The position numbers were made by a program, and so were the translations under genes. The notes below the pieces were generated by a model that was not told where the DNA came from, made no database searches, and saw only the letters and a program-made list of their open reading frames with translations. Positions 31,677 to 41,759 of a DNA stretch of 64,000 bases are shown piece by piece (the stretch's first letter is position 1; each line of letters opens with the position of its first letter). Source of the stretch: Penicillus capitatus (taxonomy: Eukaryota > Chlorophyta); the NCBI GenBank assembly GCA_965649825.1, contig OZ287698.1:1638768-1702767 (forward strand), given 5' to 3'.

Positions 31677-33130
31677 TGTCAGACAAGACTGTCACATCAC
31701 CTGTAGCGTATGAACACATGGATGTGAACGCATTTGTACCTTTAGCTCTGTAATCAGTGAAGCCCTCCTTTGACACGGTTTCGGAGCTGAGTCTACGCTC
31801 CTTCGTTTGAACTCCGTCTGTGTGACGTTACGCGTTTTGCTGCGTGCTTTACGCGTCTTCCTGTGTGGAACTCGAGACCTGTCTAGACGCGTCTAGGCAT
31901 ATCTAGGAATTTCAAGAAGCCTCGACAAGGATGAGTCGAGCACAACCAAGAGAGCAGGGTCAAACAGAAGAGAGAAGGAGTAGCTTATACGGAACGTATC
32001 AACTGGGTGATTATGGCTTCGTGAATGTCATCACTGAAGCGGGCGAAGACGAAAACTGTTTCCCTAAACTGAGGGGACGCCCGGTGTTGACGCAGCCAGA
32101 GGACGTTGTCGACGATGCGTGGTACTGGTTGGTGGAAATGAATAAGATGAAGCGTTTTCTCGAGCGGATTGGCGCATGGGTACGGGAGAGACGTGACCTG
32201 CCGCAGAGGCTGCAGGAAGAAAGACAAGCGAGTGATGGACTGCGGCGCGAGCTGACCGCAACAGGTGAAAACCTCACCAACGCACAAAGGGCGTTGCGCG
32301 TGGTTCGCGCGGAAAAGGAAGAATTGCTGAAAAGCCTGCAGGAAGAGCGGTGAATTAACGAGAAACTGCGAAGAGACATCACTGAGGATGTCCACCAGAC
32401 CAAACACGAAGTGGACAAGGCCCGCATGGAAACCTTTTCTCTTCAAGAGAAACTGACAGAGACTGAAACGGCCTTCACAGAGGCGAAAAAGAATTTCATT
32501 TCGGCACCCGATTTGGTGCCATGTCTACAATCGCTAGCCAACGAGGTGAAGACACTACAAAAGGATGTGCAGACGAGCTTCGAAAGGACAGCTGAGGTGA
32601 TGTCGACGAGGACACTAGAAAGACAACGAAGTTCGAAGACGTTGCAGCAGATGAAGCGAGTGCTGCACGACATTGGACGGTATCCACAGAAACGGCGAAC
32701 GAAGACTGACGTGACAAAAGAAGATGGCGCAAGGATCGTCGGTCGAGGCAGAATCTGTTATTTCTGCCGATGCAAAGGGCATCTGATTAAGGATTGTCCG
32801 CGGGCGCGGGCTTTGGGTGCGGTCGAGTCAGCAACTCCGACGACATCGGATGCACGTCAGAGAGCGGAGGGTCCACAAGAAGCGATTGATGAGGTAGCAT
32901 CTACAGGATGGAGCATTTTCTCAGTTTTCAAAAGGACGTTTACCTCGGGTATCGATTGACTTAATTCTGTTCATTTTTCGGAGGGTTTTCACGTTTTCGG
33001 AGTCTGCACAAACGGAAGGTGGATGGGACCATGTCAGACAAGACTGTCACATCACCTGTAGCGTATGAACACATGGATGTGAACGCATTTGTACCTTTAG
33101 CTCTGTAATCAGTGAAGCCCTCCTTTGACA
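31677..33130 (+). mobile_element. Gag-only LTR retrotransposon with 99-bp LTRs
   Basis: Two 99-bp direct repeats (31677-31775 and 33032-33130) start TGTCA and end TGACA and appear identical. They are flanked by a perfect 5-bp duplication GTTCT (31672-31676 and 33131-33135). Immediately after the left LTR, GGTTTCGGAGC repeats the putative primer-binding site of the first element, and a purine-rich tract precedes the right LTR. The interior encodes only the gag-like protein. It inserted next to a TATA cassette (31660), with the left LTR starting about 10 bp after the TATA box. Although the LTRs are unrelated in sequence to those of the first element, gag and primer site are shared. Confidence 0.92.
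31931..32959 (+). pseudogene. Gag-like gene with one premature stop
   Basis: ATG 31931 (MSRAQPREQGQ) opens a gag homologue of about 342 residues that is interrupted by TGA at 32351-32353 inside the coiled coil; the frame then continues to TGA 32957-32959. The C-terminal half is closely related to the gag at 26863-27942 (SAPDLVPCLQSL, SSKTLQQMKRVLHDIGRYP, zinc knuckle CYFCRCKGHLIKDC, GWSIFSVFKRTFTSG), while the N-terminal domain (YGTYQLGDYGFVNVI...) differs, so the two elements exchanged or diversified that part. Identical LTRs imply a young copy, so the stop is recent, a base error, or tolerated. Confidence 0.85.
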
Positions 33131-33775
33131 GTTCTGAAGACAAATCTCGCATTTGTAACAAAGACGGATTCTGTTGTTTTGCGCCTACTTTCGTTTCCTT
33201 TCTAACCCGTATCGGTATAGTTATATAGCTAGACAGATGCAACAGCGCAGGTGTCGTAGGGGACAGTGTCGCGTAGGTTGTTTGATGGAATTGATTAGAG
33301 TCGTATGGGATCGTAAACTTTGAAACGCAAATGTCTTACAAACGAAAGACAAGATCTGTACATCTACAACGCTTTTACAGAGTGCTTTATTAAGTAACAA
33401 AAAGGAATATTCTGTGAAGACTCCGGAATCTACTTGGAATCTGTGACGTAGAGTCGCGGGTCTATTTGTGGATAGGAAGGTACAGAGAACCTACGACCTG
33501 TCACTTGGAGATCGACACGTGTAAGTAGATGAGCTCATTATCGTGAGCGCTATGCCTTAACACGACAAAAGCTGTTAGCTTCGCTGTTATCGTACCATCT
33601 GGACGACTGTCCCCTTCCGGGTCACGTCCCTGTGAACAGACTTAATGCCCTCACCTGTTGAACTCTGCTCTGTGTAATCTATTCGTGTTTGCCTCATCAA
33701 CCGACGCTCGCATTACCCTATTAATTCTTCACATTCGGTGGCGCGGTCGGCGACGTTTAACATTAAACCGCGACC

Positions 33776-34225
33776 TTATTGTTGTGGTCTTGACACATCG
33801 AACAAAAAGGTCACAAAGTATGTCGATATTTGTACTTTATATGTCTTGACCCGAGTTCTTGTGTTTAAAAAAGCGCTTAGAACGCACAACTTTCGAGCGA
33901 GCTTGAGCCTTGCCGCTTCGTCATTGGCTTGAATGAGACCTCGTTCGACCATTGCCGCATGCGGTGATGCTTCAAAACCTCTCCACGTCACCGCGCCAAA
34001 TGTCCCCCTCTCATACAAATGCCCCACAAGCCCGAAGATGTTTTGCCTCAAGACCGCGTTCCCATAGAACGGCCACACCTCCTCACCGCACCGCAGCCTC
34101 ACGTCTTCCAACTCCACCATGCGCACCTCTACCTCTTCTAGGAACGGCCCATACAATAACACCGAAAAACTCCTTCCCTCAATAAGAATCACAGCTTGCT
34201 CGTGGTTTTCAGGAACTGGGTTCAT
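33776..34225 (-). CDS. Hypothetical protein in the transposon nest
   Basis: Single 149-codon minus-strand frame. The first 110 residues look coding (VILIEGRSFSVLLYGPF, EVRMVELEDVRLRCGEEVWPFYGNAVL, NDEAARLKLARKL); the tail is less convincing. No domain is recognised. It could be the N-terminal part of another gag-type or repeat-family gene whose 3' portion is lost, as it has no TATA box and lies between the inverted repeat and a palindromic region. Confidence 0.4.
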   Translation of the reverse strand: MNPVPENHEQAVILIEGRSFSVLLYGPFLEEVEVRMVELEDVRLRCGEEVWPFYGNAVLRQNIFGLVGHLYERGTFGAVTWRGFEASPHAAMVERGLIQANDEAARLKLARKLCVLSAFLNTRTRVKTYKVQISTYFVTFLFDVSRPQQ

Positions 34226-34321
34226 CTTGATTGTTTTTAAAATGTTTTACTTACTGACAATACAGAAAAGAAAAGAAAAAAAAAGCTTTAGTACACAGGG
34301 ACAATGGTATCTGCGCGTCAT

Positions 34322-34465
34322 AACGCAGCGCAATACAGTCGCGGCAGTGCGACGCGACGAGCAGATACTGTCGCGACGCACTTCCGTGACGTTAAAGGCG
34401 CGTCACGTCGCACTGCCGCGACGTACCCGCGGCGAATCACGTAACGCGGCGCAATACAGTCGCGG
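34322..34465. repeat. GC-rich palindromic element with direct ends
   Basis: Arms 34338-34358 and 34400-34422 are reverse complements (about 20 of 23). The block starts and ends with a direct repeat AACGC(A/G)GCGCAATACAGTCGCGG (34322-34344 and 34443-34465). TCGCGAC words recur inside. It resembles a small foldback or MITE-like element; no target duplication could be assigned. Confidence 0.6.
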
Positions 34466-34499
34466 AAAACCGTCTGGGGCGTCGTGGAGGAATGAATGC

Positions 34500-36000
34500 T
34501 GCTGCCAGAGGGTCTATGCTGCTCGATGGCGAACGCGGATCATCGACAACCAAAATTCGATTCCAAGAAGAAAAGTCGGAGTGCATGCATTTACACTTAT
34601 GCTGCTATCGCAGCTGCCATCCTTGGTGTACTGGCTGTCCGGGTGTCGTTCCGTTCTTATGCACATGTCCAGTAAGATTTGGGACAAGTGGTTTCTGATC
34701 GAAAGGATTCTTCTACTGGATCATGGAGTGATCGTCCGATGCCGAAACGAGATACTCCGGTTTGCCCTTTGTCAGCTCTTGGAATCTTTCTTATGCCGCC
34801 TGCAGCATAGCTGGATCTTAGATGTGATATGACAGCTTTGTATTTATCACGTGTCGTTTCTCATCAGATGTCGGCGGAGCCTTTCCATGACGATCGAAGG
34901 GTCCTGTTCGAAGGACATAGTCTGAACTGAATGTCAGTGTGTTCGCCCAATGTGCATGGCCAGCAAGACGACCAATCAATGTCCCTGTTCTTGTATCCCA
35001 CACAGCAATGGTCGTATCTCTCGAACTCGAATAGATGCAATCGTTCCCTCCCCACTTGACACAAGCAATGAGCTTCTGCTGCGTCGAAAGTGTCTTCTCA
35101 CATCGTCTGTAGCACGTACATTGATGACCACTCAGAAGATCACAGAAATCTGCACTCGGTCTTGGCATTCCATATCTTTATGGTGCAATCCTTGGATCCG
35201 CTGCAAAACAGGATGCACGGACACATGAGATGTGCAGGTTTCCAGGCCTGTCATAAAGTAACCAGAAATGCAGCAGCATATCAAACGATGGTCTTTGATG
35301 CACCATAGATGTGATCCACTTTTTGTGACCGTTGCAGCCTCCAAGTGGATCTGCCTTAGCCGGATTCCAAACAAAAATCTGTCCCTTCATATCGACTGTG
35401 GTCAACAGTTCCCCATCCGGCGAGCAACTGACCACCAGAAGCCAACTCTTGTGTCCCTACCCATCCATCTGCTATCCATTTCATACTTTTTCCGTTGGCA
35501 ACGGACCTTGCAAGTGTGCAGGGGTGTCTGTGAATCGAGATTCCAATGCCGCACCATGGCATCGCCTGATCCACTGGCCAACCGTTTTCCATCGGGACTG
35601 AACCCGATGTTCAGAACAGCCTCCATATGCCCTTGCAACGATGCCGTGCAGCGTGTGACAACTCGTACACGAAAGACAGCCTGTGGACGGTAGACCACTC
35701 TGAGCACCTTCTCGACCGACGCACTGTGCTTCAACAGGTGGTGGTCTTTAAGAGTACCCTTAATCGGCAGATCGTCTAAGAGAAAAGAGTAAGGCAATGT
35801 TTGCTCATTCTTCAGACATTCATCGAGAAGCTGCTCCAATTGAGCTGTCGACGCTTCAGAAATGCCATACCGCGGCCCTGCACAGAACAGATCCTCGCTT
35901 TGACGACAGGGTCATCCTTTCTTGACGGCACCTGCTGGCATACCGGCCTCCGATTCAAACTGAAGGATGACATGAGTCGATGCTTTTGACGTCGCGCGCG
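34500..36000 (-). pseudogene. NLE1-like: Notchless (NLE1) WD40 ribosome-biogenesis gene, decayed
   Basis: Exons on the minus strand: ~35960-35507 (N-terminal NLE domain: [37 protein letters not shown]), 35456-35304, 35247-35156, 35106-34851 and ~34799-34550, with introns of 50, 56, 49 and 51 bp in matching phases. WD40 repeats read [61 protein letters not shown] and GHAHWANTLTF..DYVLRTG, the diagnostic Notchless order. Notchless works with the AAA ATPase Rea1/Midasin to release factors from pre-60S ribosomes. The last exon has TAA (near 34791) and TAG (at the expected Trp of the next blade), then a frameshift before PDSQY, and the final WD repeats are absent. An essential gene this damaged implies an intact copy elsewhere. 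Confidence 0.8.
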
Positions 36001-36201
36001 TCGTCGGTTTCGCATGCAACGTGTAACAAGGGTTAGTTAAACGTGATGTCCCTGTCTGTCAACGAACATTCTTTGGGGTGATGCAACTGCATTTGTTCAG
36101 TTACCATGCATGTCGAATACTGCTTCGATTTGCTTGTGAAGACTTTTACCAGCGAGGTAAACGAGAAGAAAACACACCTCTAGAGATATCCCCAAGATCT
36201 T

Positions 36202-37173
36202 TCATCGACCAACAGTCCGCATTCTGTACGAGATGTTTATTGGCTCCAGCATTCTCTTCGATAGACAGAGCGATTCTTGTGCCTTCGGGTCCCTTCGATC
36301 AAAGGATTTCCACAAAATAGACAAACATCTGTATAAGGTACTACAGATGAGCAAGAACAGGAACACCAGCGAGCAGTTCAGCATTGACGGCGTCAATGCG
36401 TAGAACCGGAGAAGAAAAAAAGAATAAAGATAAGCTTTGGCATCAATGGACATAGGATACTTAGCGAAATCCCAGCAATGCAAAACCCTAGACGGCAGAA
36501 ACGCCGGATCTAGCTGATGGCATTCGTGGCAATAGAGCAACTAACTCTGTGTACGCACATTTTTGTGGAGTAGGGGGACTCCGAAACAACGACTTCTGCT
36601 GACAAAAAGAAGGAAGATGTGCTTGGCAACCAACGCAGAGATATTGTTGCATCTCAAACAACACCTCGTCTGACAGTTGAACAGGTAAATCAACAATTAA
36701 CGTCAAACTTTTTAAGCGTTTCAAAATTCTATCATGAATCAAATTGCGGATTCTATCTTCTGTAACTCTCTCATTTCTTTGATGGGACTTCGTTCCTCCC
36801 GGTATACTCGGCAGCGCATCGAGAAACTCAGCCACGGATGTCCAGATGAGGAATTCTTGGTATCCAGCCATGCGATCCCAAAACATTGACGAATAAAAAC
36901 AAATCGAGCTTCGATGATCTCTCTTGAGAATCGTCTTGTCGCTCGCGATTCTGGCTGTCGACAAACTCGTCCACGAGTGCGGTAACTCGATTTCTTGTAT
37001 TGTCAAATTTCCGTCCAAGGCAACACAAGCTTACTAAAACGACAACGATAACAACAGTCTGCCAGACTCAGTGAAGTGCATGACAGTTCGTTTAATAAAC
37101 CGATTTCAGATTTCAAAGCCGTCTTCAAGAACATGATACACGATGCATAACGATCGCTCTGGTCGGAGTCCAT
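36202..37173 (-). CDS. DUF4206/Rubicon-homology zinc-domain protein
   Basis: Probable ATG at 37173 (MDSDQSDRYASCIMFLKTAL); at least one intron before 37000 is unresolved. The C-terminal half carries the Rubicon-homology/DUF4206 signature: QQYLCVGCQAHLP, KCAYTE, LYCHECHQLDPAFLPSRVLHCWDFAKYPMS, then YALTPSMLNCSL. The Cys/His pairs bind zinc. In animals this domain (Rubicon, Pacer, DEF8, PLEKHM1) binds Rab7 on late endosomes and controls endosome and autophagosome maturation. The frame shifts by one base between KCAYTE and LYCHECH (near 36535), so the gene is either broken or contains a sequencing error. It sits head-to-tail with the hypothetical gene upstream on the same strand. Confidence 0.6.
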
Positions 37174-37274
37174 CTAAGCAAAAACAACCGTTAAGAATCT
37201 AGCCAGTCATACCACGACCAGCACATCGAATCAGAACCATTTCTGAGCCCGCTTGATTATTAGGCTTCCTCTCG

Positions 37275-38230
37275 CTACAGGAACCTCTCGCTCAATGGAA
37301 TAGAGAAAGAGTGATCAGAAATAAATAGAATGGGAAAGATGCTGACTTCTTCATCAAGAGGGCCGTTGAAATCGTCAACGGCTGAGACATCCGTCAGTTG
37401 CGTCGATAGACCGTTCCCTGGAATTATGCTCAGCACGGACATCAATCTCTCTGGGATACAGTTTCCTTTTTTGTCTTTTTCGACGATTCGATGGGAAACT
37501 ACGCACTTAGACACGTTTATCATACTTTTCATGGATCGTTCGCCTGTCTAGGCCATGTAGTGTACGCCAGACGCGTCTCCAGTCCGGGAATAACTGTTGG
37601 TTGTTCCAAGGCGAGGATGGCGCACCGTGGCGGTCAGTGCCTGACGGTGTCCGCATCGAATAGGCCGATTCGAAAGAGACTGCTGGTTCAAGCAGGAGAC
37701 TAAATACGTAAATCTGAACGGGCCGATCACTTATCATTATTAACTTGGACCATGCCGCGCTGACTTTTTTCGTAGACCCGCGCAACGCTCATAGTTCTTG
37801 TAGATAGACGTGTCCAGGTTGGTTCCATTTTTGTGAATCGACAACGAGATATTCGTTCGATACACCAATTGCTGGTTTTTTGACACTCTAAAGTTTGATA
37901 CTCCAAAACCGTTCACGTACTGTTGAATGATCTGCAAATCGCAGCAACTTCGAAGGTGATGGTTTCCTTGTACGTTGATTGGATGAGTCTGCGCCAGTCG
38001 CGATGGAGTCCGCTGTGGATCAAGCAAGTGGACAGAATGGATAATGCGGCCACGGTCGCATGTCCTCTCTTACATACTGCTTGCTCCCTGTCAAACAACA
38101 GGGAGGGATACATTCGAACAAATAAATCCTCGTCCTCTTTTAGAAACAGACAGATCTCACTTCCCACATGGAAACATCGGGCAGAAAAAGAAGGTATGTG
38201 TTTGGCACAGAATGATGACATCGGAGTCAT
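37275..38230 (-). CDS. Multi-exon protein of unknown function
   Basis: Coding-like minus-strand blocks are 38230-~37925 (MTPMSSFCAKHIPSFSAR..., VGSEICLFLKEDEDLFVRM), ~37875-37810 (TIGVSNEYLVVDSQKWNQPGH, after a 49-bp GTACGT...CCAG intron), ~37745-37590 (LIMISDRPVQIYVFSLLLE ... QLFPDWRR) and 37532-37275 (CVVSHRIVEKDKKG ... SERFL, stop at 37275). Later junctions need introns of about 66 bp and are less certain. The content (a Cys-containing start, PEST-like middle, hydrophobic strands) matches no family I know. It may join the DUF4206 gene downstream, from which it is separated by 100 bp. Confidence 0.4.
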
Positions 38231-38391
38231 CAGTCACAAGGAGTGTTGTAGAATCCTATCAGGGTTTTTAGAAGTAAAAAAGGTCAGAATTGGAACTGTT
38301 AGACAGACATACAGACATTCAGCCAAGAAGAGAAAGGTGACAGCTCGGCAGAGCCAAGATCGCGATTTGAACAAAGGCATAGACGAACAGC

Positions 38392-40366
38392 TCAATCGCT
38401 GTATTGGAGCTGATTTCCGACGCTTTTCTTGACGATTTGGATGTAGTGCGTTGGTAGGTGGTGGGCTAGTCCGTCCGAAAGTGGTTCTCTTCCAAACTTT
38501 CCTTTGTAGAAGTTAGCGAAACTTGACATCGCGTCCGCCACATTATCCTGCAGTTATAGATTTCAGGTTTAGGCACCTTTTAACAGAAAACTTACGAGTA
38601 GATTGTCGCCACTGTCCTGGCTGTTCGCGACCTCATCTAGGGAGTCTTCATCGAGGTCAATATGTCCTTGGTCGCTGATGAACACTTTCCCGCTAGTGTG
38701 ATTGTAGCACATTCGTAGAAAGAGAGGAAAAGGATCTTCACGGCCAACAACGCGAATGGAATTCTGAACTGTATCTGCAAACGCTTCGATGAACGAAGGT
38801 TTGCCAACACACATCGCCCCGAAAGTCATATGCGAGATTTTAGGTCCATCTCTACCGTCCATTCTACTCACAGATATCATCTCGATCTGTTGCTTCATAT
38901 AACACTCGAGATCACCTTCGATTAGCGAACTCAAAAGCCGCAAGTGTTGAAAGAGCTCCTCCAAGTGAGTGGCCTGTCACCATGACATTCCAACTGGAAT
39001 GCCAACCGGTAATGTCATAAACAAGTTGAAGAATCTCTTCTCTGATAGAGTTATAGCAGTTCAAGTAGCCCCCGTGCACATGGATGTCGCCTTTCTGGAG
39101 ATGTGCCGTTGGCTTGATTGTGTAGTGATCCTCACGCATATCTCCAAGCTTCGAAGGTTTAATGCTGAAATTGGTAAGCGCGTCTTTCAGCTGAAATGTT
39201 CCACGAAACGCGACGATCAACACTTTGTTATCAGGATTGACGTCTTTCCATAGCCATGCCTGGAGGCCTTTCACTATGTCATCTTCGTTTGTTTTTGGAT
39301 CTAACCTGTGTGTCCGTCGCGGTCATATCAAAGTAAGCGATCGGTTGCATGTTGATTTTCTCAGTTCCTCTGACCCAAGGAATAGTCTGGACAATGGGAG
39401 GGAGAACACCATCTTGACCACTGGTCGATTTCCACGGTCTGGGTACGCCAGGCTTACCCCAGGCATCTTTGACAGAACAAAACAAAAATGAAGATTTAGT
39501 ATGATCGACAGCGTCAATGACGCACCATGAAACGAGTAGTACTCAGTAGTGAAGTTAACGGTCACATAGCTCGATAAGAATCCACCCATCGGTATCTTCA
39601 AGTGGCAGGATTGCGGTTTTCCCGCCGTTCTCAGTCCATCCAAGGTTAACTCTTCCTCACCCAACAGGTTTTCCTTGTTTCCCATCATCATCAATCCTCC
39701 TTGGTAATCAAACAACTTCACATGGAGCTTTCCATCGAAATCGTCCCTCAGATACTGCTTCCTGCAGCACACTGTCAACGTCAGTTTATTCTGAGGTTAG
39801 GCGAGTGCCATACCTAATTGGCAATATATGAGTAGAATTCCAAGAAGGATTCTTCTGATTCTTTTTCACTTCGCTTCTTACCACAGAAGAGCCGATAGAG
39901 AAGGAGACATAAAGATCGTCATTGTCACGAAATCCAAAGAAACGATTCTACATTCAGATAAGACATTCAGACGTTAGAGCCTCGTCGGGCCGTAATCTCA
40001 CCCTGTTACGACTACTAACGGCATTCTGAATGTGAATCTTCAGAACACCTTCGAATGCTGCCTCTGCTGCTTCACTAGACAGAGAAAAGACCAATCGCAC
40101 AGCCGTGGTCGAAGAGAACGAACTTACTAAGTGAAGTAGTGAACATTACCGTCGTTTTCTGTAGTGTCGCAAAAGCCTTCCAGGTTGCGTTGGCTCGGTA
40201 TCTCGTAAGCTTGCGAGACAAATCTTACAAGACTGTAGGCAGCCTCGGCCACAGATGGTTCGCTTGTTACATCGTCGGAGTCCTCTGTTGGTAAAAACCA
40301 CGAGAAGCCGTCCTTGATTTTCTCTTTGAAAAACTGGACAATCGGTAGTGCGTTGGACTGCATCAT
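38392..40366 (-). CDS. C2-domain class-3 (alpha/beta hydrolase) lipase, 8 exons
   Basis: complement(join(38392..38547,38596..38866,38916..39259,39306..39466,39526..39761,39814..39947,40002..40074,40128..40366)) gives 537 residues with every junction GT-AG and in phase; introns are 48, 49, 46, 59, 52, 54 and 53 bp. Residues ~85-205 form a C2 domain (VLKIHIQNAV, DNDDLYVSFSIG, NPSWN, KLHVKLFD), which binds Ca2+ and membranes. Residues ~282-490 are a class-3 lipase: VLIVAFRGT (oxyanion strand), GHSLGG with nucleophile Ser379, VVGREDPFP with Asp440, CYNHTSG with His452. The triad is complete, so it should hydrolyse acylglycerols or phospholipids at membranes. It has no signal peptide. An upstream exon is possible (an acceptor-like CAACCAG lies just before the ATG). 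Confidence 0.9.
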
Positions 40367-41352
40367 GGGTTCTGGTTGACAGCAAAATCACTACGATGCT
40401 TCCAGTGTATGTCTGCGAAGTAGCACGCGAGACCTTGGGAGAATCGCTTTGAAGACGGAGCGTTTTAGTCTGTCGAATCGGTCGAACTGAAAGGTCGAAA
40501 AACTCAAGACAGCAGGCAGGAAGTACTCGACTAAACTTGAATCCGAGCGCATTGTCCGTCCCTTAAGTAAGTTCAAAAATAGCCTCCAGGTTCTCGATTG
40601 GTCGGCCTCGTTTCTGCGTAGCACGCGGCAGAGGCTCAGCGTTCACAGCTTTGCAGCACATCATGCGACCACATTATCACGGTCATGCTGTGATAACCGT
40701 CAGTGTCTGCACCCATCAGCTCTACAAGACGCATCAAATTGGCCTCGAAAACACTAAGCACGTTGACCCGGGGGTAGCGAAGCTGCGCTGGTGCTGTCTT
40801 GTCTGAGAAGAGTAGCTACGTGAAGACTTCTCGACTTAGAACACCCTAGAATACACTAGGCGTGTCTACCCACCACCAACGGATGGATCCAAAAATGGAA
40901 AGAAAGCCTGCATAATAGCAGGCATGGATGGGCCTGCAACGAGAAATGACCACCAAAACTTTCCAAATGAATTCCCAGAAGAACTCAATTAGTCAATTCA
41001 AGGATGGAGACCATGTTTGTTTATAACAAAACAAAGTCGGCTTTCAGAAGGACGAGCCGCCCCAGGCAGTTAGATGCAATTCGTAGAGAATAGCTTCAAT
41101 GACTGCATCAATACAAGAAGGACGAATAGCGTGGCACATTTTTCTGTCAGCCAGATGACGCATCGAGGTCTCACTTGACAAACTCCCAGTAGGCGCTCAG
41201 ACGGAAACAAGAGAAACGACAGCCTGAGGTCTTCTCCGAGCTTCGCCCATCACTTCTGGAGGCTCCACGTCCGTTCTTCACATGTTCCCAATCTCTACAT
41301 CACGAGATCACGGTGAAATGGAAAGTTTCTTGGATGCATGCGTGACACATCT
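40367..41352. other. Intergenic
   Basis: No supported coding frame, repeat or RNA gene. The segment separates the lipase gene from the Fanzor-like fragment. Confidence 0.35.
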
Positions 41353-41652
41353 TTAGAGATATTCTTCGTTTCTGGATTCAGTCTTCGGACGACAGAGGTA
41401 ATATTGTCTCAGCCTTCCAAGAAGCTGCATAGATCCGCATAATGCAATATAACATGCAGCATTGACATCTCTGTGGATGAAGTTTACTGAGCATGACTGG
41501 ACCACGCCTGTTTGGTTTGCATAACGAAACACTCGCGAACCCACGGTCTGCCTCAGCTTCTCTCCGCAACAGCAGCAGCACTTGGATGTGTTGTATTCAC
41601 AGATCATAATAATGGGGGTCAGAAACCCCCTCATCTCGATGTGTCGGAACAC
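41353..41652 (-). pseudogene. Fanzor/TnpB-like C-terminal zinc-ribbon and RuvC-III fragment
   Basis: A 99-codon minus-strand frame whose centre reads ICEYNTSKCCCCCG ... VVQSCSVNFIHRDVNAACYIAL. This is the C-terminal signature of the OrfB zinc-ribbon/TnpB and eukaryotic Fanzor nucleases: E-Y-x-T-S-K followed by C-x2-C, a spacer, a second Cys, then a (R)D-x-N-A-A helix carrying the last RuvC acidic residue (Asp in HRDVNAA). Such proteins use an element-encoded guide RNA to cut DNA. The second zinc half is reduced (one clear Cys). No RuvC-I or RuvC-II region was found upstream on this strand, and the frame is closed at the 5' side by a TAG, so only the last ~90 residues survive. An unsampled intron-linked 5' part cannot be excluded. 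Confidence 0.65.
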
Positions 41653-41759
41653 ATCATCCTTACAGGACGAGGACTAGTAAGACAAGAACAGCTCAACAGA
41701 ATCCCTGAGGATTCTATCTTCCAAAAGCTCCTCAGAGCCGAGGCCAGAAGACTAGCACG

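Larger units (their letters stand above)
28660..33610. repeat. Long imperfect inverted repeat bracketing a 4-kb block
   Basis: Left 28660-29470 and right about 33610-33250 (reverse complement) share, in the same order: ATAATGAGCTCATCTAC, GATCTCCAAG, CGTAGGTTCTCT, GTCACAGATTC, AAAGCGTTGTAGATGTACAG, CTTGTCTTTCG, TTTCAAAGTTTAC and CCATCAAAC(G/A)ACCTACGCGACA. The left copy has two extra blocks (about 28880-29055 and 29172-29388), each containing a TATA promoter cassette. The interior holds the minisatellite gene and the second gag element. It is either the ends of an unrecognised element or an inverted duplication of one repeat family. Confidence 0.75.

Noticed and set aside
37923-38432. 169-codon plus-strand frame
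   Set aside because: It is antisense to minus-strand blocks that splice with short introns and have better coding character.
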